Source: Cyprinodon diabolis
Taxonomy: Eukaryota; Chordata; Actinopteri; Cyprinodontiformes; Cyprinodontidae
NCBI GenBank assembly: GCA_030533445.1
Contig: CM060080.1
Span: 11,202,717 to 11,266,716 of the forward strand
Length of the DNA: 64,000 nucleotides
Reading direction: 5' to 3'
Part shown: positions 1 through 13,380 of the stretch, piece after piece
How positions within the stretch are numbered: position 1 is the stretch's first letter
Layout: each line of letters opens with the position of its first letter
Program-made: the position numbers and the translations under genes
Notes under the pieces: generated by a model
Told to the model about the DNA's origin: nothing
What the model saw: the letters and a program-made list of their open reading frames with translations, nothing else
Database searches by the model: none

Positions 1-49
1 CAAACGCCACTCTGAAAGCCTGAGCCACTGTCAGAGTGACGGCCTGCGC
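1..49 (-). CDS. ldlrap1: ldlrap1 exon 5, 5' part only
   Basis: On the minus strand, acceptor CTAACAG is followed by codons for AQAVTLTVAQAFRVAF, the last helix of the PTB domain that packs over the peptide groove. The window ends inside this exon. It is too short to appear as an ORF. Confidence 0.92.
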
Positions 50-3000
50 CTGTTAGGACAGACAGAGGTCAGTCAGGGAGGAATAACACAGCAGTTATCT
101 CATCAACAGCGTGGGAGCAGCCGTTCTGACACAAATAAAGGAGGCTTCATCTGAGATACTTGAAGAGAGGGAAGAGAAAGCAGCAGATTCCAAGATCAGT
201 TGTTTGTGAGACTGGGAGGATATGTGGCCTTTTTCTCCACGGCTAAATTAGTGAGAGGAAGGAAGAAGAGGGAGTGGCACCGTCATTCGGAAAACCTCCA
301 GGGATGCGAGAAGGCCAAGAGGAGGGTCACAGCCTCCTCCACCTTCTTCTGACTCCACACTTACTGCTTTGCTTGGTGAAAATCTAAGTATCAGTATGTA
401 GCAGTGGAGGAGTGTTATCTATGCTGGCAGCTAGATCTTTCTCCTCTTAGTGTTTATGACTCATTTCCTTTTCTCATGCTCGAAATGTTAACGTTTCTGA
501 GTGCTCCCACTCATAGAGGCCTTAAAGGCAAGCTTGGTTACTTTCAGGGAAAAGGTTTCAGTCTTGAACAAAACAAAAGCAACATAATCATAGGCTCTAG
601 TACAGGTGTAAACAATTGAAAATTAGCTGGGTCTGAATAAAGAAAATCATCAATTTTTAACAGAATTTAACACTGAAATAAAATATAGGTGTTTATGCAG
701 GCTCTGAGGAGCCTTAAATTTTTGGTGCAGCCATGGACAAAATTTTGATTTCAGAAGTGTGGGGACCTATTTTTTTATATAAAGATGGTGGACCAATCAG
801 GAGCTTGCGGGCGGTCTAAAGGGAAGCGGGCTTCAGCTTGGGCTGTGGTTTTCCACTTGGTCCTAGTGCTCGACGAATGTCTGTGTACTGTAGCATAACG
901 TTGTTTTTGGACAGGAAAATGTGCAGGACACTAAAACGCACGTTTGAAAAACTGCAGGGGATATGCCCCCCCTCATTGCCCCCCCAAATTACGTCCATGG
1001 GTGCAGCAATATAATGGAAATTCTGTGTTCATTTTCCAGCAGGACTTGGACTCCTGGCAACAGCGTCATAAGTACCAATACTTGCTTTAATCCTGATTAT
1101 ATCATTGCGCTTGATAGGGAAAAAAACTGAGCTTCTGAGTACATATACTGCATAGTAATTGGAGTTTTTTAATATATTTATTTTAATTTTATTTGTTTTA
1201 AGCAGGATTTTTATTCTCCGAGAAACTGAACTCTTAATTTTTAAGTTTTCCTAATATGTTCTCAATAAATGTAACAGTAATAAACACTTGGAAACACCGA
1301 GTGATTCAGAGAATTGACTTACTGACATAAATGAATTTTTCATGTTCTGATTTACTGAGATGTGCTTGTTCTGCTGCAACATGCTGGACTGGAACAGGGT
1401 GTTGTTCAAGCACAGACCTAAATGCTCACCATTTTTCTCTTTGAGCAGAGGTAGGCGTGGCACTCAAGGGTCTCGTTGTGCTGGTTCTGGACGATGTAGG
1501 CAAACACTTTGTCGTGCATCTTGTCAGCAGTGCAATACGATATTCTGACAAACAGATGCACACATGCAAACACTTTAATACAATTACAGAGGTTGGACAT
1601 CATCTGAGCCAGCAACATGTATGAGGTCATAGTTTTTGGATCAGACCTTGTTTTTCTAACAGTACAAGAACAATCTCCTGCACACGGAGGTACAGGAGAT
1701 GTTTTTTTAATATTATTGGGGAAGTGGATGTGCCCTTTCTGCATCATGTGAGGGTAATCAGGTCTGCTCATCAGCCCCAGGTCCAGACTCAGCTTTTAAA
1801 TCAAGAAATAATGGCTTTTCTCCATCATTTCAGCATGATATCAAAGCCATGAGCTCAGTGCCAATGCCAGCAAAACAAGAAGGATCTCTATAAACCTCTG
1901 CCCTCTCTCTGCCCTTCTTGTTCTGACAGCCACTGTGCAGCAAATCCTGGAGGGTATCAACCAACAAAATGAGAGGGATCTGAGATGTGGTCTGAGCAAC
2001 ATGATTTACAGCCGATCTTTAAGTTGGACGGCTCTAGGGAGACTGGAAATAACAAGAAACTATTATTTTTCGAGTAAACGTTTAAAGAGCAACACTGCAG
2101 TCGACTCTGAGCAGCTGTTTTAAGTTTCTGCACAATGATGGAGTCACCGCTGGACACACCCCTAACGCAATCTGATATGAATTGCATTTAAAAAGAACTG
2201 CATTTCTGAGCAAATGCATAGTTTGGTCACTTGGAAAATTACCAGCTTCCATTGTAGGTAAAGGATTTTCAGGGTAGAGGCTCACAGGTGGGAAAAAACA
2301 GGATGTAATTATTGGTTGTTTTTTTGGCCAAATTATAATCTGCTGTTAGATTTAGTAATATTCTCTCTAAAAATTAGATAATATAAATAGTCTTTAGTAT
2401 CTTATATTAGCAAATAAAGTGGTTAGCATTACTAATGCATGTTGTAAACATTATTTTATGACTTGGAAAAAAATAAAACTGAACATCTTTGCAAAACTCC
2501 GTTCAGCCTGTTATATTTTTCAAACATTGCTTCCCCTAACAGCCTGAATTATCCGTCACTGACAGGAAGGGGGCATTCAATGAACAGAAATTGGATTTAT
2601 CAGTTAGCGATAAGGCAGGTTACTAACTAGCTAAACTTTGCTTTTTGATAAAGCTTTTAGTTAGAGTGGCTCAGGTTATCCTGAGCTATCTCTATAGTTA
2701 TGCTGCTATAGGCTTAGACTGCTGGAGGACATAGGGACCCTATTTCATCATTCTGTCTTATTCTCCCACTCTGCAGAATCTGATATTCCAATCTCTAACG
2801 TTCTGCTCTCTCTGCTTTTTCTCATAGTAGCTTCATCTGGTCTGTTCCTGTTTGGCTGTGACTCCATCCTGGAGAGAAATATCAGCTGTGCTGCTGCCAT
2901 CAACACCCTTGTTTATACCGTAAAAATTCAAAAAATATCCACTGTCTTGGTTTCCAAGATTTGAAGACATTTCGCCACCTCTCCAGGAAGCTTTCTTAAT

Positions 3001-6000
3001 TCAAATTCCAATGTGAGAAAGCTTCCTGGAGAGGTAGCGAAACGTCTTCAAATCTTGGAAACCAAGTCCAGTGGATATTTTTTGAATTTTTACGGAGTGA
3101 CTATGACCTGGATGACTGAGAACCTTCATCAGCACACCCTTGTTTATAGATGCTGTAGATCAGCTGTTTTCCAGTGTAGTCCTGTTTCTCTGACTTTGAC
3201 TAACTGGATGTGCTTTCTTCATCCTCTGACATGGCAGCTGGCTCGGAGCTCGTCTGCCTGGCTGTATGTTTCCTGGACGGGGCCGCCTTTTACAGCTGCT
3301 TTTTCTATCTCTGCTTCTGTCTCCTTGAACCCCAGTCGGCCTCTGCAGATGGCCGCTCACACTGAGCCTGGTTCTGCTGGAGGTTTCTTCCTGTTAAAAG
3401 GGAGTTTTTCCTCTCCACTGTCGCTACAACCATGCTTAGTGTGAAGGATCGCCTTCAAGTCTATGAGTCGATGCAATCAACTGATTTTCCTTAGATAGAA
3501 AATCAATCAATCAATTTGACTGGATGATCTGGTTGAATTGTAAAGTGCCTTATGGTGACATGTACTGTGAATTGGGGCTATATAAATAAACAGAATTGAA
3601 TGGTGAAGGGAAAATAAATCACCCCATCCTAGTCGGCAAACTATTGTTGTACTTTTCAGATAAAAAAAAAAAAAAACTTATACCAAACCTCATAATTCTT
3701 ATAATGAAAAACATCAGAAAACGAAACAGTAAGCAGGGACATTCTCAGAAAAAATAAGGATTAGTGCCATATTTTCTTGATCTGTAGCCTCATAAAAGTG
3801 GATTTAAGTAAGAAGTTGTTGCAGCTGAGCTCCTCAGTTCATAAACCAGACCTACAGGCTAAGGCAGGTGAGTTTTTAACAAGAAAAGACAGATGTGGTT
3901 CAGACCTACAGCTGCTACAGCTCCAGAGGGAGTAAAAAAAAACAGCTGGGAGGGAAACTATTCATCCTCTTTACGCAGATATACCACACAGCCAGCGAGT
4001 GATTAATGGCAGCCAGACGGGAAGAAGAGCTCTGCTTTAGTACAGGCTGATCGGGTCACAGGATAGCTGACCTGTATATGGAGATATTTTCTATCAGCTG
4101 GTTTGAGGCACTGTCGTAAAGGATGATTCCACGCGGCGAGACCGTTATCGTGACTTTCTGGAGCTTCTTCCCACTGGCTTTGGCCTGCAAACAAGACAGC
4201 GAGGAGACGGGGGAAAGGGTGGATTTAACAGAGGAGACAATAGAGGGTGTGAGAGTGAGAGAACAACATAAATCTGCATCTCTATGATTCAAATGCGGAG
4301 GAGCTAATTGGTGGAAAACCACCACAGAGATTAACTAAAACTGCCTGATTTCATCAAGCCTTTCATAAGGATTGCAAACAGGACATTTAAGAGGCAAAAC
4401 AAATGTTATATAGAGAAGCAGGGGTCTGACTTCGGCGGCGTCTCCATTCTCACATCCCTTGTTATAAACTAGACCTCACCGATAAACAAAAAGTATTTTC
4501 TATCCTATTATCACAAAGAGAAATGTTTTTTTTTTTTTTTTATCAAAACCAGATATTCTAGTTAAGTCCAGCTGGGTCTGGTGCAGAACAAAGCAGAATA
4601 AAAATATCATTTACATTCAGTCCTACAATGGATTATTGTGTGAACTTTCACTTATTTATTTTTTTAAATTCAAACTTTTGATCTCATTTTTTTAATAATC
4701 CTTTATCTGAATTGTTTACTTCTATTCTTTTTTGGCTCTATTTTCTTTTATTTCGCCCATGTGCAGCATTTTATCTGAACACTGATATCTGCTATAGAAA
4801 TGAACTTCCATCGTGTCCATGGATGGTTCTTGGCAGGGGCCAATGGGGCCCAGTGCCCCTGTAGATCATGCCCTGGCTCCTGTTATGGCCCCTGCACTGA
4901 AGACATAATTACGGTGGCTGGGAAGTGCAAATCAACAATACAAAATCTGAAACACTTTTAAAAATCTTGAAACAACTTTACATTTGAGAAAACAAATTTA
5001 CAACAAACGAAACACTTTTACAAATCAGAAAACAAATTTACATTTCAGAAAACAAAATTACAACAAACGAAACACTTTTACAAATCATAAAACAAATTTA
5101 CATTTCAGAAAACAAAATTACAACAAACGAAACACTTTTACAAATCATAAAACAAATTTACATTTCAGAAAACAAAATTACAACAAACGAAACACTTTTA
5201 CAAATCATAAAACAAATTTACATTTCAGAAAACAAAATTACAACTGACAAAATCTGACGGAAAGGGAGGGACTGTCTTCGAAGCTTACCCGGAAGTGATA
5301 ACCGGAGAGTTCATGCAGGATGGAAGCTAATCCAGTTGCGTTTTGCCCGTTCTGCAGCACTCATATGAGCAGTTTAACGCGGTTTTGTTTTTCCTGTGGT
5401 CGGTCCTTGGAGTTTTTAAATGGTACAGAACAGACGGTAGAACCAGATATGCTGCAGCTGTGCATATATTATTTTAATGAGTGTCACTCGTACGTTGTAA
5501 TCGTAGACATGATGCCATGTTTACATGGTGTACACATCAGCTTCAGGTCTCTGAAAAGCAAACTGAATGATGCCGGTCTTGTGCGAGATTCTGTTTCCCT
5601 GTGAAAATCTGTTCCCCCTGTGTCGGGAGCGCGCATTGCAGCCAGAGAGGCGGATCTGACCATTTTCAAGGCGCTCCTGATCATTTTTCAGTGAAAACAG
5701 CTCATATAATCATGTCAACTTTGTAACATACAGTTTAATCGTTTACTCTTTTTACAAATTTGTAAAATAAATACATTAACGAGGTCTTCTTAAGCTGTTT
5801 TGTGTTGTTTTTTTTAAACGCCAAGAGAATCGGCATTTCTCCAACTTTTGTCCCTTCAGCCTGACAGAAAAAAAACGGCAGTCACCAAACAGATTTCCAA
5901 CACGTAGTGTATTTTCTATTTTTCATTGCTGATATAAGAGGATGGAAACTGGCTGATAGCAGGGAACACACATTAGAATTTCTGGTTAGTCCCCTTCTAA

Positions 6001-9000
6001 TGTAAAATACTAAAATAATCCGGTCCCCCCTTTGATTTTTGCAAATAAATAGTATATATGACCAAATCCACAGGATTTGTTGTTGATGGTGAGAGGAATA
6101 AGCACAGTTAAAGACCTGCAGGTACATTTACTTCTTCCCATGTTATGGAGGGGAACAGATTATTTCAGTCAACTGAAACATTCAGTCTCGCCTCTCCTCC
6201 TCCCCGATCTTTGGGAAATAAAGAGCAACTGTTTCCAATTTCTCTAAAATTGAGATGTGTGATATATTATACTAGAAATGTCCTTATCCAGTAATATTTC
6301 ATATTTTACATTAGAAGGGGATTAACCAGAAATTCTAATGTTTTTTCCCAGCTATCAGCCAGTTTCCACCCTGGCCTGCTATAATTTGTTCCCCCCTTAT
6401 AACTTTAAGAAATAAAGGCCTATCACCTCCAAAGTTTCAGGGGTTAGTTGTCATTATAAAAGATGCGTATAAGCAAAAAATGGAAAAACTGGGACCTTTT
6501 TTGCCTGATTTAGACAGATGGAACAGATTATAGCAGGTGGCCTGCTATAATTTGTTCCCCCCTTATAACTAAGAAATAAAAATCCATCACCTCTAAAGTT
6601 TCAGGAATGAATTGTCATCATAAAAGATGCTTATAAGCAAAAATTGGAAAAACTGGGACCTTTTTTGTCTTTTATAGACAGGGGGAACAGATTACAGCAG
6701 GTTTTATTTCAATTCTGGCAATATGGGATGAAATAAAACGGCTGATGTTAGAACACAAACTGTTTATTAAGGATAATACAACATAGATAAATTGTAAGTT
6801 AACATAAAACACAAATATAGATTTAAGTACTAAATTTCAACCAGGAAAAAATTATTTCCTTTTGCATATAGTCTTTAATGATTACACGTGCACTCCATTT
6901 TCTATTTCATTTTTATTACAAGTACATGGTTTACAACAGTTTTCAATGGGATGAGAACATTTGGACACTGTGAAACAATGAGAGATTTTTTTAAGGAACG
7001 TGTGGAAAAGAACAAGGATCTGTTTGCTTTCAGAGGAAGGAGTAGACACTGCTGTCAGCGACCAGCTTTCAAGCAAACGTTTGTGTTTTATTATTAGTTT
7101 TAGATCAATATCACTGGTGATATTCTGCTATAACATGTGAAGTAAAGAATAAAACAGTAAAGCTCAACTTTCATACACGTAAAACCTTTCAAATTTCAAG
7201 TTCTGTACGTTGGAATTGAGGCGGAGTTAACTCGGGTTGTTCTTCCTACTCCATGCGCGCTCCCGACGAGGGGATACAAATTTTCGCAGGGATAACTACC
7301 TTGGCATGACACCGGCATCATTCAGTTTGTTTTTCAGAGACCTGAAGCTGACCGACCACAGGAAAAACAAAACCGCGTTAAACTGCTCATATGAGTGCTG
7401 CAGAACGGGCAAAACGCAACTGGATTAGCTTCCATCCTGCATGAACTCTCCGGTTATCACTTCCGGGTAAGCTTCGAAGACAGTCCCTCCCTTTCCGTCA
7501 GATTTTGTCAGTTGTAAAAGTGTTTTCTGAAATGTAAATTTGTTTTATGATTTGTAAAAGTGTTTCGTTTGTTGTAAATTTGTTTTCTCAAATGTAAAGT
7601 TGTTTCAAGATTTTTAAAAGTGTTTCAGATTTTGTATTGTTGATTTGCACTTCCCAGCCACCGTACATAATACTATAAGAAGTTCTAATGATATGTGCTG
7701 AACAGACATGGTTACTGATAGGTCCTTTGGATTTATTTCATTTTTTTCTTTACAAATTCTGTTTTACTACATATTTAAAAACAATAAGGTGATAAATTCA
7801 GTGGTATTGAGATAGGATCCCAGTTTTCATCTGCTAAATTTTTTTTTCGAAAAAAAAAAAAATGTTTTTTTTCTTAAATACAGTTTTTCTTGAGTTCAAA
7901 TTCAGGTTTTATAGAAAATTTGCATTTTAAATTCAATCAAAAATATGTAAAACTCCCAAATTATGGATGCATACTGACATAATAAGTCAGCTTAATATAT
8001 CTGATTGCCCTGTTTTTTATTTCATGTTTTTCTGTGCCCCCATGAAAACACGCTGGCCCCCTCCTGGCCCCCTGGTACATTTTGTCTAGAACCACCTCTG
8101 ATCATGTCCACTGTGAACTACTGTGGAAGTACGGTCATGCTGCGGGCCTTTCCCTAACTAAATAAATATCATCAAATGAAAAGCTACCTTTTTTCCAGAG
8201 AGAGGTTATATAACTGTGATACTAGATGCTTTCATTTCAAGGCTTTTCACACGCTTGCCAATATGGAGGGCTTTATATTAAAACCATTATGTAAAACTAT
8301 TCTATAAAGCCTATAATCCCAAAGCCTAAGCCTTAGTATTCATCAAAATGTCAGAAAACATACCAGATTAGCCATAATCTGCTTTAGAAGGGACATCAGA
8401 TAGCAGATTAGGCTAAATCAGTTCCCTCTACATGCATCATTATCTCTTTAATAAAAGTCTGAACACTGTGTGTCACTAAGTTTATTAATCTGAGGCGTCA
8501 GGTCCTGCAGAATGAAACTTTAAGACTCCACACTAATCGTCTCCTTTTTCTAAAGAGTCAACCGGAGAGGCAGAAGATGAGAATATTATCAGTGCTTGAC
8601 AGAAACTCGTCTTCTGCAGGGAAGTTATAATAATAGGAGGAGGTTTAGGAGCTCTTTACCGTGGCAACTATCCTCTTGACGGCGGCAGCGGAAAGCTCCT
8701 CCCCTTTGGGCTGCTCCACCATCGTCACCCCCAGGTATTTGAGGTGAAACACCATGCCCTCCACCAGGGTCTCCCTCGTGTCCGTCCAGTTCTCTGAAAG
8801 CTCTGCAGGATGAAAACAAAAACGGAGCATGAAAACTCCAGATCACATCCAAATAACTACAACCTTTCAATGAATAGCTTGGTGGCGTTACTAGTAGGGC
8901 TGTCCTCTCCTTATCGGATATGATAATGGAAATCGGTCCGATATCAGCCAAAAAAAGAATATCTGAATATAAAGACTCTAAAAACGTTAGAAACCACATA

Positions 9001-12000
9001 GGAATACTTCACTTATGCTTTTTATTTACGTAACTCTCTAGTGAATAAGAAATTAGTCAGTTTTTCTCATACCTGATTAATATCTCAAAGCTGCAATATC
9101 GGTATCATTTTTGAGATGAAAAAGTTTTACTGGGAAAACCCCAGTTACCAGAAACTAGCAGCTACATTTATGGATCTGACTGATCTTTTCTTGATCAGTT
9201 CTGATCGTTAGAGAGATGAAATATAGAATAAAACTGTATTTAATGACCATATTAACTGGTCATTAAATACATCATCCCTCCATCCATTTTCCATCACGCT
9301 TCATCCCAAGTGGGGTCACAAGGGTTGCTGGTGTCTATCTCCAGCTGTCTACGGGCGAGAGGCGGGGTCCACCCTGGACAGGTCGCCAGTCCATCGCAGG
9401 GCAACACAGAGACAAACAACCATTCACACACAAGGAGAATTTAGAGACACCAATTAACCTAACAGTCATGTTTTTGGACTGTAGGACGAAGCAGGAGTAC
9501 CTGGAGAGAACCCACGCATGCTCAGGGAGAACATGCAAACTCCATGCAGAAATACTCGGAATCAAACCTGGGACCTTCTTGCTGCAAGGCTGCAGTGCTA
9601 CCCACTGTTCCACTGAACAGCCCTAAATACATCATAGAAAGGAAAAAAAAAAACACACACCAGAAACCTGAACTTTGTTTGTTACACTTATCTGAGGTTA
9701 ATAAAGATGAGATTGAAGCATAAAGAAATAATCTCTTAACTTATTCATTTTTTATTAGATTCAAAAACAGCTCACTTTATTGTGGAACCTTTTAGAGGTT
9801 ATATCTTTTGGAACAACTCTTGTTTTTTACTATTAATCCAAAGATTTGCTAAATTAAGGCCGGGGCAGATTAAAACTGATCTGATTAGGTAATCTGACCC
9901 AAAACATAATTTAATCAGAAAACTGTCAAAACCTTTGACACTTGGTTCAACTGGAAACGATCAGAAGATCCAAATAGTTTAGTTGAATTAACTGAAATAA
10001 AAAAAAAAAAAACATTTCTTAAGGAGATGTGGATCACATGGCTTCTTCAGCTCCTCCTGTTTGGATAAAACTGCTGAGTCGTTAAAAATCTGGGATTTTT
10101 TTTTAGATTCTTTTGCAATTAAATGTTCACAATGTCTCAAATGTTCCCTTGGCCAATAAACTCCCTCTAACCTCCTTAAGCAAACACTTCATCTCCATCT
10201 CCCCTCCCTTTAGAAATCACTACTTCCCTCTAATCACTCCCTGTAATATTTTTAGCAAGTAAATATCATCAGAAGCCCCGCTTGGCTCTGTTAAACCAGC
10301 AGGAAGGGGCTCCCCCAGGCTCTCCGCTTCAGTGTTACATCTGCAGCTTCTGAAGACGACTACTGCAAAGAGAGGCGAATCCTAAACGATGCTTGGAGGA
10401 AGCTCATCATGTCAAGCATGAGCGCTTGATCAGGTTTAAAAGCAAACATTTAACTGCCTTATTAAAACTAGAAACAGAACCACAAATCGTTTGCTTCCAC
10501 ATAAAAGCTTCAAACCATGACGTTCTCTGAAGCTTAGAAAAGGTTTAAAGCCTTTTTAGGATGTTGTGTGATTGAGTGACGGGCAGAGGGAGTCCATTTG
10601 GCTTTTTTTTTCATTTATTTTTTTAACAGACAGCGCAATCCGCCTGCCTGCTTGGCCTCTTAAATCAAACTTTGATTCCATACTTTATCATTTTCACATG
10701 TATTAAGGATTCAGCTACTTAAAAGAAAGCACCTTGTCTGCCGTTTGATCCCTTTTTAAACAAAAGATGTTTAATGTTTTCTGTATGGTCCACAATATTT
10801 AGCAAAAACCTTGAAACAGAAAAACAGCTAAGGCTTAGCTCACATTAACAAACTGGTCCCAGTTCTTCAGCCAAGAACAAACCCAGAACACCCTCAGTAA
10901 CTCAGTGAGGATCAATACACAGATCTAGAGATGGAGCGATGGGATTTCGGGTTGATTTTAGTGTTTTTATCTTATGTGGCAGACATGTTCACAAGTCATT
11001 TTTTGCAAGTCCAAGTCAAGTCTCAAGTCTATTTGCGTGCTTGCTTGTTTCTCCTTATGTTTTCATCTCCTTCACTGAGACGGTATAGCTTAAAGGTCAC
11101 TATTATATCTATGGAATGATCATTATCTTGAACTGGTCATTGACGTCAGTGCTACATGACTGTTTGACAGCCCCTCTGCCGTTTTTTGTTTTGTTTTTTT
11201 TTTACCTCTGCTGGGTAAGTCGAGCGGCGATGAGTCAAGTTAGTAAAACAAAAACACTTAAAAAAATATATTGTTCACAAGTCGGAAATCGCGAGTCTAA
11301 GTCGAGTCTGAAGTCATTAAATATGCGACTTAAGTGCGACTCGAGTACGAGTCACAAACTCGAGTCCCCACCTCTGTGTGTCGTTTGGCCTACAGTTGCA
11401 TACATTCGCTGATTTATTAGTGCATTCAGCCACGTCTTCAGATCAGGTGGAGCACATGCATTGCTGTTCCCTCCAATTGCTAACCACTACAGTTACAACT
11501 AACCATTATTTTGCAAATCGATTAATAATCAGAAAAAGAGATTTTTACAAAATTAAACCAGGTGAAAAAAAACTTTTACACTTGAGGAGTTCTGAATAGA
11601 TCAGATTGACAGACGAAACCATTTTTTAAATCTTAAATGCAAAAAGTTTCTATATTTTTTTATTTTTATTTTGCTGTAATTACTTCTGTAAGTGGGTCGT
11701 TCTGTCAGCTAAAAGCATGTTTTACAATCTCTACTCCAGTTAATGATTAATCGATTACTGATTCAGTTGATCATTATTTCAATAGATTCATCTGATTATT
11801 TGTTTTATGTTTTCTTTGATTTGTTATCTAATGTTTCTGTTATATTTATATTAAGGCTTCTGTAATATTTATTATAACTGAATCAGTTTTATCATGTAAA
11901 GAAAGAAATCTTAATATCAGCCTTATGAATCGTCCCAAATATAAATCTGCATCACATATCTGGGATAGGTGAGACCAGGGCTCTGCAGCTACTTATATTG

Positions 12001-13340
12001 ATTAAAAGTGATACAAATAACTGTTTAATGTACTGTAATTACAAATAACAGTCTTAGAAGCTTCAGTTTTTTTTTGTTTTTTTTTATAAAGAATATTTAA
12101 ATTGAATTTCCACAACAGAATTACGTTAAGTTTTAAGAGCTATTTTCCTTTTAATTGTTTTGGAAATTCTGTTTTTCTTCTTACATTAAATATTATCCTA
12201 TAGAAGAAAATAAATGCTACATCTTTATTAATTATTTTATGTTTTTCCCCTTTTTAAAGTCTAAAAATACAAATAAACTGTTGGTTGTTTAAGATGGCAA
12301 CAGATATTTAACAAACATAATAAGTAATACTCATGAAAACTTAGATTGATGTCTAAATAATCTGCATGGGGCTTTTAAAAAAAACCTCAATCTGAATGAA
12401 AAACATCATCTTAACACATTATTACAAACATTATCTTCAAGATCTGTCTTCATTTCTTAACTCACGAGACTACGTGATAGAAAGGAAATAGTCAAATTAT
12501 TTTGAGTCGTTTGAGTCGATATAAATGTAAATCAAGCACAAATTTAAGAGTTTTTTTTGTGATAAAGCAGGTGATTTATATCTTTAATGTTATGGATTAT
12601 TAAACACGTTGCAATGATGCAACCCTTTATAAAAGACTTACTCAGAAAGAGAGCAGCGTTTTCTTGAGTTATGAAACTATCTGAATAATCAGCAGCCAAT
12701 ATAAATCTGCAGAAATAACATTTATTATATACAAATAAAAAAGTTAAGAATGTCTAATATTATTTCTTTTAAATTGTTCATAATACAGATTTTTTTTTAA
12801 AAAGAAAGTGGGCTCTGCTTTTTTCCCCACTTTCTAATCACATGACACCACCTCCCCTCCCCTCCCTGTTATGTGGCCCCTCAATGGATCCTCCATTATT
12901 GTTACCAGCTTTCAACAGATGGCATTTTTCACACACTCTGGTTAATGCAAGCAGTTTGCTTAAGAAAAAAAAACATTAAACTGTTTCCTCAGGGTGTGAT
13001 TTACATACAGTAGAAATACAGACATATGGTCAGGCCTTCCTCTGATTGTAGGAATAATACTTTATGTAAATATGTATAAAACGGTGTCATTGTACAAAAA
13101 AGTGATTTGCTCTCAAGTGAATTCAGGGCCACATTCACAAAGACATGAAAAATGCAGTTTTCTCACATTAAGCATCAACAAATACCTCCTGATTATCAAT
13201 AATTGGCAAAATCAATCATTAACTTAACTAGACAGATTTGTCATTTTGTTTATACAAGTGTAAAACAAAAAGAAATTGCGTTTGGGACAGCTCTCTGGAC
13301 AATTTCATTTTTTTTAAAGTGCAGATTTGAAAAATAGTTA

Positions 13341-13380
<40 letters not shown>

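Larger units (their letters stand above)
4910..7665. mobile_element. Foldback DNA transposon with long inverted arms (IS3EU-like, tentative)
   Basis: The element begins TACGGTGGCTGGGAAGTGC and ends with its inverse. The 6-bp target CATAAT is duplicated at 4904-4909 and 7666-7671, while related empty sites (about 17512-17525 and 34137-34146) have it once. The arms are long and asymmetric: the left (4910-5650) has a 60-bp tandem array and a zinc-ribbon ORF; the right (about 7240-7665) keeps inverted pieces of both but lacks about 140 bp of the ORF region. The interior has its own inverted and direct repeats. The IS3EU assignment rests on the 6-bp duplication and the resemblance of the ORF to N termini of integrase-type fish transposases, so it is tentative. 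Confidence 0.8.
4829..8098 (+). mobile_element. CAGGGGCC-family DNA element, split by the foldback element
   Basis: The left end holds GGTTCTTGGCAGGGGCCAA and the right end reads GGTACATTTTGTCTAGAACC. Internal sequence (TGTAGATCATG, GAAGACATAATACT) matches copies at 16400-17605 (reverse) and 34074-34620, with fragments at 34621-35095, 36253-36480 and 37007-37060. Superfamily is unassigned. Confidence 0.65.

Noticed and set aside
4984..5247. ORF of 87 codons with repeating NKRNTFTNHKTNLHFRKQ
   Set aside because: It exists only because the 60-bp repeat unit is a multiple of three and lacks stops; it is tandem DNA, not a gene.
9276..9623. Possible tRNA gene from A/B-box-like sequences
   Set aside because: Flanking target duplication and long non-tRNA body show a SINE; the cloverleaf is degenerate.
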